Below are positions 17,935-25,726 of a DNA stretch of 64,000 nucleotides, one piece after another (position 1 is the stretch's first letter; each line of letters starts with the position of its first letter). The stretch spans positions 62,001-126,000 of the forward strand of contig DAHYHI010000079.1 in assembly GCA_027391075.1 (NCBI GenBank), in the 5' to 3' direction. The notes beneath the pieces are model-generated. The model saw nothing but the letters and a program-made list of their open reading frames with translations. It had not been told where the DNA came from and searched no databases. This stretch comes from JAJZAM01 sp027391075. GTDB taxonomy: Bacteria; Actinomycetota; Acidimicrobiia; Acidimicrobiales; Palsa-688. Position numbers and translations under genes: made by a program.

Positions 17935-19509
17935 CTACCTCTTGGCTCCGTGGATGAGTTGGCCGACGCTCGCCGACACGGCCGCTCCGATGGAGCTGCC
18001 GGTGCTGCTGGCGTTCTGCCGAGCATTCTGGACGGTAGACGCTACGACAGAACCGGAGGATGCATGTGTCGTGGCGGTGGTCGGCCCTGTCGTGGCGGTG
18101 GTCGGCCCTGTCGTGGCGGTGGTCGGCCCTGTCGTGGCGGTGGTCGGCCCTGTCGTGGTGGCAGGTGTCGTGGTCGTCGGCGCTGTGGTCGCCGGCGCTG
18201 TCGTGGTGGTGGTAGCAGGCGCCATGGTTGTAGGCGCGGTGGTAGCTGGGCTCGCAGCGGGAGCTGACCTCGGACTGTAGCGGGCAGACGGTGCTGGCTT
18301 CGTCTGTATCGTGGGGCCGAAGCGATTCGCCGCGAGTTGGACCTGCACAGTGTGGGCGGGTTGGGTGTTCGCGGCTGCCCCGACTGTGGCCGTGACAGCG
18401 CCGACCGCCCCGGCGCTGACAGCGCTGGCGAGGATGGCGCTGCGTCCTGCGGACATCGCTACCACCGACAGACCGCCCGGCGAGGTGGTCCAGCCGAAGA
18501 ACGGAAGCTGAGCCAGCCAAGACAGGGGACCGCTGACCACGCTCAGGCGTTTGACCGACACCGCCATCATCGCCCTGACCACCTGGGGGTCGAAGTGGCT
18601 TCCCGAGCACCGGGCGAGCTCGGCTCGTGCCTGGGCTGCCGGCATCGCCTTCTTGTAGGAACGGACAGCGGTCATGACCTCAAAGGCATCGGCGACGGCG
18701 ACGATCCGGCCTGAAAGGGTTATCTGCTGGCCGGCAAGGCAGTTGGGGTACCCCGTGCCGTCCCAGCGTTCATGGTGCTCCCACGCGGCTGCGGCCCAAG
18801 GGCCGAGCCATCCTGACAGCGGCTCAAGGAGGGCCTTGGCCGCGCCTGGATGGTTCTGCAGGATCGCCCACTCCTCGGGGTCGGGCTTTCCCGGCTTGTT
18901 CAAGATCGTGGCCGGGACGGCCATCTTGCCCACGTCGTGGAGCAACGCGCCCCACTGCAGCTTCTGGCGATCCTCGGCGCTCAGGCCCATCTCCTCGCCG
19001 AGCAGGTCGGCGTAGGCTCGCACTCTCTCGCTGTGACCCCGGGTGCGACGGTCATGGGTTCGAAGAGCGCTTACCAAGGCGACCATCTCGGCTGCTACTT
19101 CGCTCATCGTCGCGCCGTCGGGCGTCGACTCGGCGCTAGCGACCAGTCGGGACTGCATCTTGGACAGAGCCCCGGATCTCATTGCGACCCTAAAGCGCGA
19201 GGGCGCCTGGTCGGGGAACACGAGGGACATTCGAAGCAACACCGCCACGGGAGCGAGGCGTCGCGTCTGGCGTTCCACGGCCCAAGCTGCGACGCTGGAA
19301 AGGACACCGACGACCACGAAACGGGCGATACCTGCACCCCAGCTGTAGGCAGATGGGACAATCACGTTGGCGGTCATGCCGACCGCGAAGCCAATCCCGA
19401 CCGGTATCAGCACGACCAGAGCCGACACGGCGAACGCTAAGAGAGGCCTGTGCTCCCAACGGTCGAGGCCAGCTCCGGCGTTCCTGGGAGGCGCCTTCAC
19501 ATTCTCCAC
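17935..19509 (-). CDS. Membrane HD-GYP-domain phosphohydrolase with Thr-rich extracellular tail
   Basis: A 524-aa protein. Two membrane spans near residues 23-45 and 58-80, a cytoplasmic HD-GYP domain at ~150-330 (HDRRTRGHSERV, LLHDVGKMAVP, HHERWDGTGYP, VAVADAFEVM), a third span near 365-392, then a ~130-residue Thr/Ala/Pro-rich tail predicted outside the cell, with four GPTTATT units. HD-GYP domains typically degrade c-di-GMP; His and Asp residues of the signature are present, so activity is plausible. The start is GTG at 19509. The PilZ and EAL proteins nearby fit c-di-GMP signalling. A mucin-like outer tail on such an enzyme is unusual. Confidence 0.85.
   Translation of the reverse strand: MENVKAPPRNAGAGLDRWEHRPLLAFAVSALVVLIPVGIGFAVGMTANVIVPSAYSWGAGIARFVVVGVLSSVAAWAVERQTRRLAPVAVLLRMSLVFPDQAPSRFRVAMRSGALSKMQSRLVASAESTPDGATMSEVAAEMVALVSALRTHDRRTRGHSERVRAYADLLGEEMGLSAEDRQKLQWGALLHDVGKMAVPATILNKPGKPDPEEWAILQNHPGAAKALLEPLSGWLGPWAAAAWEHHERWDGTGYPNCLAGQQITLSGRIVAVADAFEVMTAVRSYKKAMPAAQARAELARCSGSHFDPQVVRAMMAVSVKRLSVVSGPLSWLAQLPFFGWTTSPGGLSVVAMSAGRSAILASAVSAGAVGAVTATVGAAANTQPAHTVQVQLAANRFGPTIQTKPAPSARYSPRSAPAASPATTAPTTMAPATTTTTAPATTAPTTTTPATTTGPTTATTGPTTATTGPTTATTGPTTATTHASSGSVVASTVQNARQNASSTGSSIGAAVSASVGQLIHGAKR
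18070..18153 (-). repeat. 21-bp tandem repeat, 4 perfect units
   Basis: Four identical 21-bp units (plus-strand cgtggcggtggtcggccctg plus t) encoding four heptads TTATTGP in the extracellular tail of the HD-GYP protein. In frame, so copy-number change alters tail length without a frameshift. Confidence 0.95.
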
Positions 19510-19624
19510 GTTCGTGTCATCGGGCAGCGAAACTGAGAGGGAAAGCGAAAAGCCGCTTAAAGCGTACTTTGCACCAGTTTTCTTCGCCGGGGTGTGTCGA
19601 CGCCGACCCTGGTCGTGGCGGGAG

Positions 19625-20020
19625 TCAGCGGGCTTTCGCTACCGTGGCGCACGCGGCGATGGACGCAGCGTGACCGGCGGACATCTCGACGCCGAGCCTT
19701 AAGAGCTCCGAAACTTTGGGGTCGTCCACCCGGTAATAGACGTAGCGGCCCTCACGCCTCGACGTCACGAGCCCGCACGACACGAGGCACGCCAGGTGGG
19801 CTGATACCCGCCCCTGCGAGAGGCCTACATGTTCGACGCACTCGTTACCCGTCCTCTCCGCGACCGCGCAGAACTCGAGGAGCGAAAGCCGGGAGGGGTC
19901 GCCCAACGCCCGGTAGAAGCGGGCCAGCAGGTCACGTCCGGCCGGGTCCGAAGGAACCGCCGGCAACCCGCGCAACTGGCCTTTCACTTCCCGGTCCTCG
20001 GCGCGTGGGCCCGCAGGCAT
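19625..20020 (-). CDS. ArsR/SmtB-family metal-sensing repressor, CmtR-like
   Basis: A 131-aa winged-helix regulator: FYRALGDPSRLSLLEF, recognition helix SQGRVSAHLACLVSCGLV, wing REGRYVYYRV. The two Cys in LACLVSC (i, i+4) coincide with the Cd/Pb-binding Cys57 and Cys61 of mycobacterial CmtR (LSCLRGC), and a third Cys near the C terminus (SIAAC) could match Cys102. So it may sense Cd(II)/Pb(II) or another thiophilic metal (inference from the alignment by eye). ATG 20020 was chosen to avoid overlapping the upstream Lgt-family gene; another start is possible. No metal efflux gene is adjacent. Confidence 0.8.
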   Translation of the reverse strand: MPAGPRAEDREVKGQLRGLPAVPSDPAGRDLLARFYRALGDPSRLSLLEFCAVAERTGNECVEHVGLSQGRVSAHLACLVSCGLVTSRREGRYVYYRVDDPKVSELLRLGVEMSAGHAASIAACATVAKAR

Positions 20021-20057
20021 TCGCCGTCGGCAGTGGCTGATCGTGGCCTGGCGGCGC

Positions 20058-20885
20058 TCAAGCCGTGGTAGCCAGGCTTTCACCGTCGCCGGAAACCGGC
20101 GCGGCCGGCGTGTGGGAATCGCGGCGGCTACGCACCAAGAAGGCTGCTGCTAGGACCGCACCCAAGACGGCTAGGACCACTCCGGTCGCTTCGACGGCTA
20201 CATCCCCGCCGTTACCGGGCCGGGCGAGCCAGAAGTGCTCCTCGATGAAACGCCCGACGCCCCAGATCATTATCCCAACGGCCATGACCAAACCGCGCGG
20301 GCCGCCGTTTCGCTCGACGTAACGCTCGACTCGCCAAGCTATCAGCAGCATGACGAAGGTCATCGCCGACTGGAAGAGCGGGACGGGCAGGCGCTTGCCT
20401 ACCTGGTCGGCGTAGTACATGCCGTACCAGGCGTTCGTAGGGTGGCCGCCCCCGGCCACCATCAGCTGCGGGCCGAGCAGCCGTCCAATCGTCCAGGCTG
20501 CGAGGAGTACCGGCGTCACCAAGTCGGCGAGCTGAAGGCGGGGAATTTTGGGTCCGCGCTTGTAAGCGAGGTAGAAGCCGACTGGAACGCCGAGTATGAG
20601 ACCGCCGAAAGAGGAAAGGCCGCCGTTCCAAACCTGGATTATCTGGCCAGGGTTGTGCTCGTACTGCGTCGTCCAGTTGGCGACGACGTGCACGATCCTC
20701 GCTCCGATCAAAGCTGCGACCACGACCCAAACCGTCGTCGACGCAAGCCACTCGTCCGCCCAACCGTGGGCCCTCAGACGCCGGCTCAGGTAGCGGAAAG
20801 CGAACCAGAAAGTGATCGCCAGGCCCAGGCCGTAAGTGTGCAGCTGAAGCGGACCTATGTGGAACACGACGGGTATCGGCTTCAT
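20058..20885 (-). CDS. lgt: Prolipoprotein diacylglyceryl transferase family protein (divergent Lgt)
   Basis: A 275-aa polytopic membrane protein with about seven hydrophobic spans. Lgt transfers diacylglycerol from phosphatidylglycerol to the lipobox Cys of prelipoproteins. Supporting segments: IGPLQLHTYGLGLA, ALIGARIVHV, WNGGLSSFGGLILG, the Arg of TIGRLLG and the C-terminal GVGRFIEEHF. The signature usually reads GRLGN(F)xNG; here it is GRLLGPQLMVAGGG, so the Asn three residues after the Arg is absent. It may be a divergent Lgt or a paralogue with changed substrate. Minus-strand AAGAGGTGG upstream of ATG 20885 is a good ribosome-binding site. Confidence 0.8.
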   Translation of the reverse strand: MKPIPVVFHIGPLQLHTYGLGLAITFWFAFRYLSRRLRAHGWADEWLASTTVWVVVAALIGARIVHVVANWTTQYEHNPGQIIQVWNGGLSSFGGLILGVPVGFYLAYKRGPKIPRLQLADLVTPVLLAAWTIGRLLGPQLMVAGGGHPTNAWYGMYYADQVGKRLPVPLFQSAMTFVMLLIAWRVERYVERNGGPRGLVMAVGIMIWGVGRFIEEHFWLARPGNGGDVAVEATGVVLAVLGAVLAAAFLVRSRRDSHTPAAPVSGDGESLATTA

Positions 20886-21061
20886 TACCCCACCACCTCT
20901 TTCACGGTGTCGAGCCTATCTCGCCCGATTGACTTCGGCTAGGGCAGGAACGACAAAAAGGCGAAGGGCGCAATCGAAGGTATGAAGTCGAGCGGACCCG
21001 GGGGTCCTTTCGTATGCCTCAAGGGCCAAGAAGTGCTTCAATGATGCCTAGGAGGCAGGTC

Positions 21062-21640
21062 ATGGAACGTAGCATCCTCGACAGTCTGGTAGGGGTGCCG
21101 GCCTTGGTGGAGACCGGCCTTGTAGAAGCGACTGGCTTCGTGTCTAAGGGTGACGTCGGTGGGCTGGTCGTCGCTTGTGACGAGCAGACCTGGCGTGAGG
21201 CTGACGTGGATCGCGTGGTGGTGAGCGTCTTTGGAGCTGAAGCGCTCTACCGCTTCAGCGGGCGCTGCGAGCTGCGAAAAGGCGAGGTTGAGGTTCCGGC
21301 TGGCGTCAGCGTCGAGCGGGTTCAGCGCCGCAGCTGGCCCCGGCGTCGCCTCGACGTGGCGGCCACGCTGTGCCCCCTGGACGACACCCGGCGCGTCGCT
21401 GGGATACCAGGCCGGACGGTCGACTTAGGGCTAGGAGGCCTGTGCGTCGAGACTCTACGACCCCTGCAGGGGGACAAGGACCCGGTCGTGATCCTGACCC
21501 TTCCAGACGGCCACTCGATAGTCGCCCGGACTACAACCGTCGACGTCGAGGACCTGGGGGACGGATGGAGGTACCGTCTCGCCTTCGGTCACCTCGAGAC
21601 GCGCGACGCCAACTTGATCCTCGGCCTGGTAGCCGGCTAG
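21062..21640 (+). CDS. PilZ-domain protein (c-di-GMP receptor-like)
   Basis: A 192-aa protein with a YcgR-like N-terminal part (~1-95) and a PilZ domain (~96-190): the Arg cluster VQRRSWPRRRLDV and the strand-turn VDLGLGGLCVE supply the RxxxR and D/NxSxxG-type motif, with Gly in place of the Ser. PilZ domains bind c-di-GMP and change partner activity. ATG 21062 was chosen because TAGGAGG (about 21049-21055) lies 6-7 nt upstream; the open frame extends to 21014. HD-GYP and EAL proteins nearby could set its ligand level. Confidence 0.8.
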   Translation: MERSILDSLVGVPALVETGLVEATGFVSKGDVGGLVVACDEQTWREADVDRVVVSVFGAEALYRFSGRCELRKGEVEVPAGVSVERVQRRSWPRRRLDVAATLCPLDDTRRVAGIPGRTVDLGLGGLCVETLRPLQGDKDPVVILTLPDGHSIVARTTTVDVEDLGDGWRYRLAFGHLETRDANLILGLVAG

Positions 21641-21700
21641 CGCACCGGCCCCGGCCGGTGCTGTGGGTGGGCGGTTCCGCGACGGCATAGCCTTGGTCGG

Positions 21701-23578
21701 GTGACTGCACACAAGACAGGTTCCGACGCGGACGTACCCTACCGCCTCGACTGCCCTCTGACAGGCACGGTCGTGTCGGTTCCGGCCTGCGTTGGCGACC
21801 AGGTCAGGGCTGGCGCGGTAGTGGCCGTGGTCGAGTCGATGAAGATGGAGCACGAAGTGACAGCCCCCCAAGCCGGGAGGATCACGGCCGTCACCGTGGT
21901 CGCCGGCCAGGTTGTGACGGCCGGCGACCAGGTGGCTCTGCTCGCACCCGGCGTCGTCGAAGCCCCCGGTTCGCAGGTCGTCGCAGCTGACCACGGCGGC
22001 GCTGTGCGAGCGGACCTGGCCGAGGTACTCGACCGCCAGTCGATGGTCGGGGACGCCGCTAGACCTGATGCCGTCGCGCGGCGCCACGCCCTCGGACGGC
22101 GAACAGCCCGGGAGAACCTCGACGACTTGTGCGACCCGGGGTCGTTCGTCGAGTACGGCGCTCTGGCCCTGGCAGCCCAGCGCGACCGGAGGAGCCTCGA
22201 CGAGCTGATCAAGTCGACGCCCGCCGACGGCTTCATAGGCGGCGTGGCTAACGTCAACTCGAAGCTTTACGGCCCCGACGTGACGCGATGTGTCGTCGCT
22301 TCCTACGACTACACCGTGCTTGCAGGCACGCAGGGCTTCTACGGTCACCACAAGAAGGACAGGCTCTTCGAACTGGCGGCCCGGCAGGGTCTTCCCGTCG
22401 TGCTTTTCGCCGAGGGGGGAGGGGGGAGGCCCGGTGACACCTCCGCTCCTAGCGTCTCGGGTCTGGAGGTCATGGCATTCGCACTGTTCGGGCGTCTGAG
22501 CGGTCTGGTGCCTCTCGTGGGGATCGTGTCGGGGCGCTGCTTCGCCGGTAACGCGGCGCTTCTCGGCTGCTGTGACGTGATCATCGCAACTCCCGACGCG
22601 AACATCGGGATGGCAGGCCCGGCAATGATCGAAGGTGGTGGCCTCGGGTCGTACCGCCCGGAGGACATCGGCCCCCTCGACGTGCAGGTAGCCAACGGGG
22701 TGGTAGACGTCGTCGCCTCCGACGAAGCGGACGCCGTCGCCTGCGCCAAGCGCTACCTCGGTTACTTCCAAGGGACCCTGGCCGAGTGGGAATGCCCCGA
22801 CCAGACGCTGCTGCGAGGCGTCATACCAGCCGAACGGGTTCGCGTCTACGACATCCGCAAGGTCGTGGACGGCCTCGCCGACACGGGCAGCGTCTTAGAG
22901 TTGCGCTCCGGCTGGGGGCCGGGGATGGTCACCTGCCTGGGCCGGATCGAGGGACGTCCGGTCGGTATCGTCGCGAACAACCCGGCCCATCTGGGCGGAG
23001 CGATCGACTCCGACGGGGCCGACAAAGCAGCGCGTTTCATGGGCTTGTGCGACGCCTTCGACATTCCCCTGCTGTTCTTGTGCGACACGCCAGGATTCAT
23101 GGTCGGCCCGGAGGCAGAAAGGACGGCGCAGGTGAGGCACTTCGCCCGGATGTTCGTGGTCGGCGCCAGCATCGACGTGCCTTTCGTCACCGTCATCCTC
23201 CGCAAGGGTTACGGTCTCGGGGCCCAGGCCATGGCAGGCGGAAGTTTCAGGGCGCCGGCGGTGACGGTTGCGTGGCCGACAGGGGAGATAGGCGGAATGG
23301 GCCTCGAAGGGGCGGTGCGCCTCGGGTTCCGCCGGGAGCTCGACGCCGCTCCGACTCCCGAGGCCCGGGCCGAACTGGAAGAACATCTCATCGAGGCCGC
23401 CTACCGCAACGGGAAGGCGCTCAACGCTGCAACCCATTTCGAGGTCGACGACGTCATCGACCCAGCCGACACTCGCAGGCGCATACTCGCCGTGCTCGGC
23501 GAGGCCGGGCCGCGCCCGGCGAGCGGGGCGCGCTCGGGGCAAAGAGCCAAGAAGCGTCCCTGCGTCGACACATGGTAG
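21701..23578 (+). CDS. Biotin carboxyl carrier-carboxyltransferase fusion (acyl-CoA carboxylase type)
   Basis: A 625-aa fusion. Residues ~15-85 are a biotinyl/lipoyl domain with the biotin-Lys motif ESMKMEH. Residues ~110-600 are a carboxyltransferase like AccD/PccB (ARENLDDLCDPGSFVEYG, GRCFAGNAALLG, CDTPGFMVG, RKGYGLGAQAMAGGS, GEIGGMGLEGAV). The reaction would carry CO2 from biotin to an acyl-CoA or other acceptor. In most actinobacterial acyl-CoA carboxylases the carrier is fused to biotin carboxylase (AccA3), so carrier-first fusion to the transferase half is less common; a separate biotin carboxylase would be needed and is not in the window. TAGCCT 7 nt before GTG supports the start. Confidence 0.85.
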   Translation: MTAHKTGSDADVPYRLDCPLTGTVVSVPACVGDQVRAGAVVAVVESMKMEHEVTAPQAGRITAVTVVAGQVVTAGDQVALLAPGVVEAPGSQVVAADHGGAVRADLAEVLDRQSMVGDAARPDAVARRHALGRRTARENLDDLCDPGSFVEYGALALAAQRDRRSLDELIKSTPADGFIGGVANVNSKLYGPDVTRCVVASYDYTVLAGTQGFYGHHKKDRLFELAARQGLPVVLFAEGGGGRPGDTSAPSVSGLEVMAFALFGRLSGLVPLVGIVSGRCFAGNAALLGCCDVIIATPDANIGMAGPAMIEGGGLGSYRPEDIGPLDVQVANGVVDVVASDEADAVACAKRYLGYFQGTLAEWECPDQTLLRGVIPAERVRVYDIRKVVDGLADTGSVLELRSGWGPGMVTCLGRIEGRPVGIVANNPAHLGGAIDSDGADKAARFMGLCDAFDIPLLFLCDTPGFMVGPEAERTAQVRHFARMFVVGASIDVPFVTVILRKGYGLGAQAMAGGSFRAPAVTVAWPTGEIGGMGLEGAVRLGFRRELDAAPTPEARAELEEHLIEAAYRNGKALNAATHFEVDDVIDPADTRRRILAVLGEAGPRPASGARSGQRAKKRPCVDTW

Positions 23579-23663
23579 AGGCGACTCGGCGCTTAGTGGG
23601 ACGGCTTCGAGTACCGGCTGGCCGCCTTCCTATTTAGCCTTTTCAGGCGGGTAGCCTCGACGT

Positions 23664-24080
23664 ATGAGCAACGATTCCCCAAGCGTCGAGATGCCCAAGT
23701 CCGAGGAGGAGTGGAAGTCTCGTCTTAGCCCCGAGCAGTACGAGGTGCTGCGAAAAGCCGGCACGGAGAGGCCTTGGTCGGGTAAGTACGTGGACAACCA
23801 CGAGGATGGCACGTACACCTGCGCTGGCTGCGGCTCGGTCCTCTTCGACTCCTCCACGAAGTTCGAGTCCGGCAGCGGGTGGCCCAGCTTCTACGAGCCT
23901 GCCGTCGCCGAAGCAGTTGAAGTGGTCGAGGACCGAAGCCACGGCATGGTAAGAACGGAAGTCCGCTGCCGGCGCTGCGGCGGCCACCTCGGGCACGTCT
24001 TCGACGACGGTCCGAACCCGACGGGGCTGCGCTACTGCATGAACTCGCTTTCGTTGGACTTCAAGCCGGCGGCCGGTTGA
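23664..24080 (+). CDS. msrB: Peptide-methionine (R)-S-oxide reductase
   Basis: A 138-aa repair enzyme that reduces methionine-R-sulfoxide in proteins. Visible: CAGC and CRRC zinc-binding pairs, SGSGWPSFYEP, GGHLGHVFDDGP and the C-terminal RYCMNSLSL with the catalytic Cys. Length is standard. TAGCCT (23652-23657) lies 6 nt before ATG 23664, predicting a leaderless message. It converges with the hypothetical gene at 24131. Confidence 0.95.
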   Translation: MSNDSPSVEMPKSEEEWKSRLSPEQYEVLRKAGTERPWSGKYVDNHEDGTYTCAGCGSVLFDSSTKFESGSGWPSFYEPAVAEAVEVVEDRSHGMVRTEVRCRRCGGHLGHVFDDGPNPTGLRYCMNSLSLDFKPAAG

Positions 24081-24130
24081 CCGCCAGCTTGTAGAGTCCT
24101 AGAGCCGCTTTCGGGTCGCTTGCCGGCGGG

Positions 24131-24571
24131 TCAGCCTTGCGCTGCGAGACGCCGGGCGGCGGCGTTTCTCGCCGAGCGCATGTTGTGACGGCGCTTCCAG
24201 AAAGTCGTCTTCCACACCTTGAAACCGTCACGCCGACCCGGCTTAGGCTCGTGGCGGGGAGCAGGTGAGGTCTTGCGGCCGATGTCGTGCGCCCCGGTCG
24301 GGCACAGCAGGTCGGCATCTTCGAGGGCTTCTTCATCCCCGACGACCTGGTGCAGACGGACCCGGGCCTCGTGGCGAACCTGGCGCGACGTGCGCTTGCG
24401 ATGCTCCGGCGGATCCTCGACCAGCCCGTCGGGCGGTCTCGGGGACGCTTCGACAGGCTCCCCTGTCGAAGCTCGGACGGCTGGATCGCTCGAACGCACG
24501 TAGCTCACGAGGCCTACCTCCTTGTCTGCCGGCGCCGGACGGTGCCGGGTATTGCTATTAGATTCTGCCAC
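24131..24571 (-). CDS. Hypothetical basic protein
   Basis: A 146-aa Arg/Lys-rich, probably disordered protein. The central run has CPTGAHDIG; the C-terminal ~35 residues (RRDGFKVWKTTFWKRRHN) are Trp/Arg-rich and could bind nucleic acid or membrane (speculative). GTG start with GGAG about 5 nt upstream on the minus strand. It lies 47 bp downstream of orn on the same strand and could be cotranscribed. Plus-strand open frames also cross this stretch, so coding is likely but not certain. No family recognised. Confidence 0.5.
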   Translation of the reverse strand: MAESNSNTRHRPAPADKEVGLVSYVRSSDPAVRASTGEPVEASPRPPDGLVEDPPEHRKRTSRQVRHEARVRLHQVVGDEEALEDADLLCPTGAHDIGRKTSPAPRHEPKPGRRDGFKVWKTTFWKRRHNMRSARNAAARRLAAQG

Positions 24572-24618
24572 CTGGCTCCGGTCTTGTGACGGATACGGAG
24601 CCGGAAATTCTGGCTTTC

Positions 24619-25173
24619 TCAGGTTTCGGAGGGTCCCCCGGCGGTCTTGAACATCGCCGTGCGGTAATAGCGCAGTTCCGACACGCTTTCTTGGATGTCG
24701 CCCAGAGCGCGGTGCGCGCCCGCCTTGCGCGGCGCCCCAGCCAGGACTTCTGGATACCAGCGCCGTGCGAGCTCCTTGAGGGTCGACACGTCCACCGACC
24801 TGTAGTGCAAGAAGTCGTCGATGTCGGGAAGCCAGCGAGCCAGGAAGCGCCTGTCGGTGCCGATCGAGTTGCCGCAGAGGGGGACGGTGCGCGCTTCGGC
24901 TATGTGGGCTCGCAAGAAGTCGAGTGTCGCTGCGCCGGCCTGCTGTAGGTCGAGCTGCGACGCCCGGATCTCGGGGAGCAGCCCACTTCGGGTGTGCATG
25001 TCACGCACAACCCGGTCCATGCCGTCCAGGTCGGCATCGCTGGCCGAGATCACCAGGTCCGGCCCTTCGGCGACGACGTCTAGGTCGTCGTCGGTTATCA
25101 GCGTGGCGATCTCGACGATCACGTGACGCTCCGGGTCGAGTCCGGTCATCTCGAGGTCCATCCATGCGAGCAT
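24619..25173 (-). CDS. orn: Oligoribonuclease
   Basis: A 184-aa DEDDh exonuclease that degrades 2-5-nt RNAs, including pGpG, the product of EAL-type c-di-GMP cleavage. Visible: WMDLEMTGLD (DxE), GNSIGTDRRFLARWLP, YRSVDVSTLKEL and AHRALGDIQES (H...D). Family-normal length. On the minus strand TAGGTT (25185-25180) lies 6 nt before the ATG. Divergent from dut. Confidence 0.95.
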   Translation of the reverse strand: MLAWMDLEMTGLDPERHVIVEIATLITDDDLDVVAEGPDLVISASDADLDGMDRVVRDMHTRSGLLPEIRASQLDLQQAGAATLDFLRAHIAEARTVPLCGNSIGTDRRFLARWLPDIDDFLHYRSVDVSTLKELARRWYPEVLAGAPRKAGAHRALGDIQESVSELRYYRTAMFKTAGGPSET

Positions 25174-25248
25174 CCCCCAAACCTAGCCGTACGCCGCGAC
25201 CCGGGATCCGGGCTGGATAGGGCGGTTCGCGTGGCTAGCCTTGAGGGC

Positions 25249-25686
25249 GTGTTAGAGGTGAAGCTGACCAGGCTCGACCCCGACCTGCGACTACCGGCGT
25301 ACGCAAGGTCGGGTGACGCCGGGCTGGACCTGTGCGCAAGGGTGCGGGCTACAGTTCCGGCGGCAGGCGGCAGGGTCGCAGTGCCCACAGGAGTAGCCGT
25401 CGCCATACCCGACGGGTACGCCGGGTTCGTCCTGCCGAGAAGCGGCCTCGCTCTGCGCCACGGGGTCACGCTCGCCAACGCTCCCGGTCTGATAGACAGC
25501 GGTTACCGGGGGGAGCTCGAAGTGATCTTGTTGAACACCGACCCCGACGCCAACTTCGAAGTGACAAGGGGGGACCGCATAGCCCAGTTGGTGGTCCAGC
25601 GCGTGGAGACCGTGACCCTGGCAGTGGTGGCTCAGCTGGACGGCACCGAGCGCGGTGCCGGCCGTTTCGGCCATACGGGCCGCTGA
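25249..25686 (+). CDS. dut: dUTP diphosphatase
   Basis: A 145-aa trimeric dUTPase hydrolysing dUTP to dUMP. All five motifs are present: SGDAGLDLCA, PRSGLALRHGV, NAPGLIDSGYRGE, RGDRIAQLVV and the C-terminal GTERGAGRFGHTGR. The frame is open to 25123, but GTG 25249 is preferred because TAGCCT (25236-25241) lies 7 nt upstream; a second GTG at 25258 is possible. Divergent from orn, 41 bp before the glycosylase. Confidence 0.95.
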   Translation: MLEVKLTRLDPDLRLPAYARSGDAGLDLCARVRATVPAAGGRVAVPTGVAVAIPDGYAGFVLPRSGLALRHGVTLANAPGLIDSGYRGELEVILLNTDPDANFEVTRGDRIAQLVVQRVETVTLAVVAQLDGTERGAGRFGHTGR

Positions 25687-25726
25687 CCCACACGGTGCAC
25701 GACACATTCGCCGTCGGAGGCGCCTG

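Noticed and set aside
18070..18153. CRISPR-like array
   Set aside because: Units are contiguous without spacers and lie in frame within a coding region.
21455..22771. 438-codon minus-strand frame
   Set aside because: Antisense shadow of the biotin-carboxyltransferase gene; no motif.
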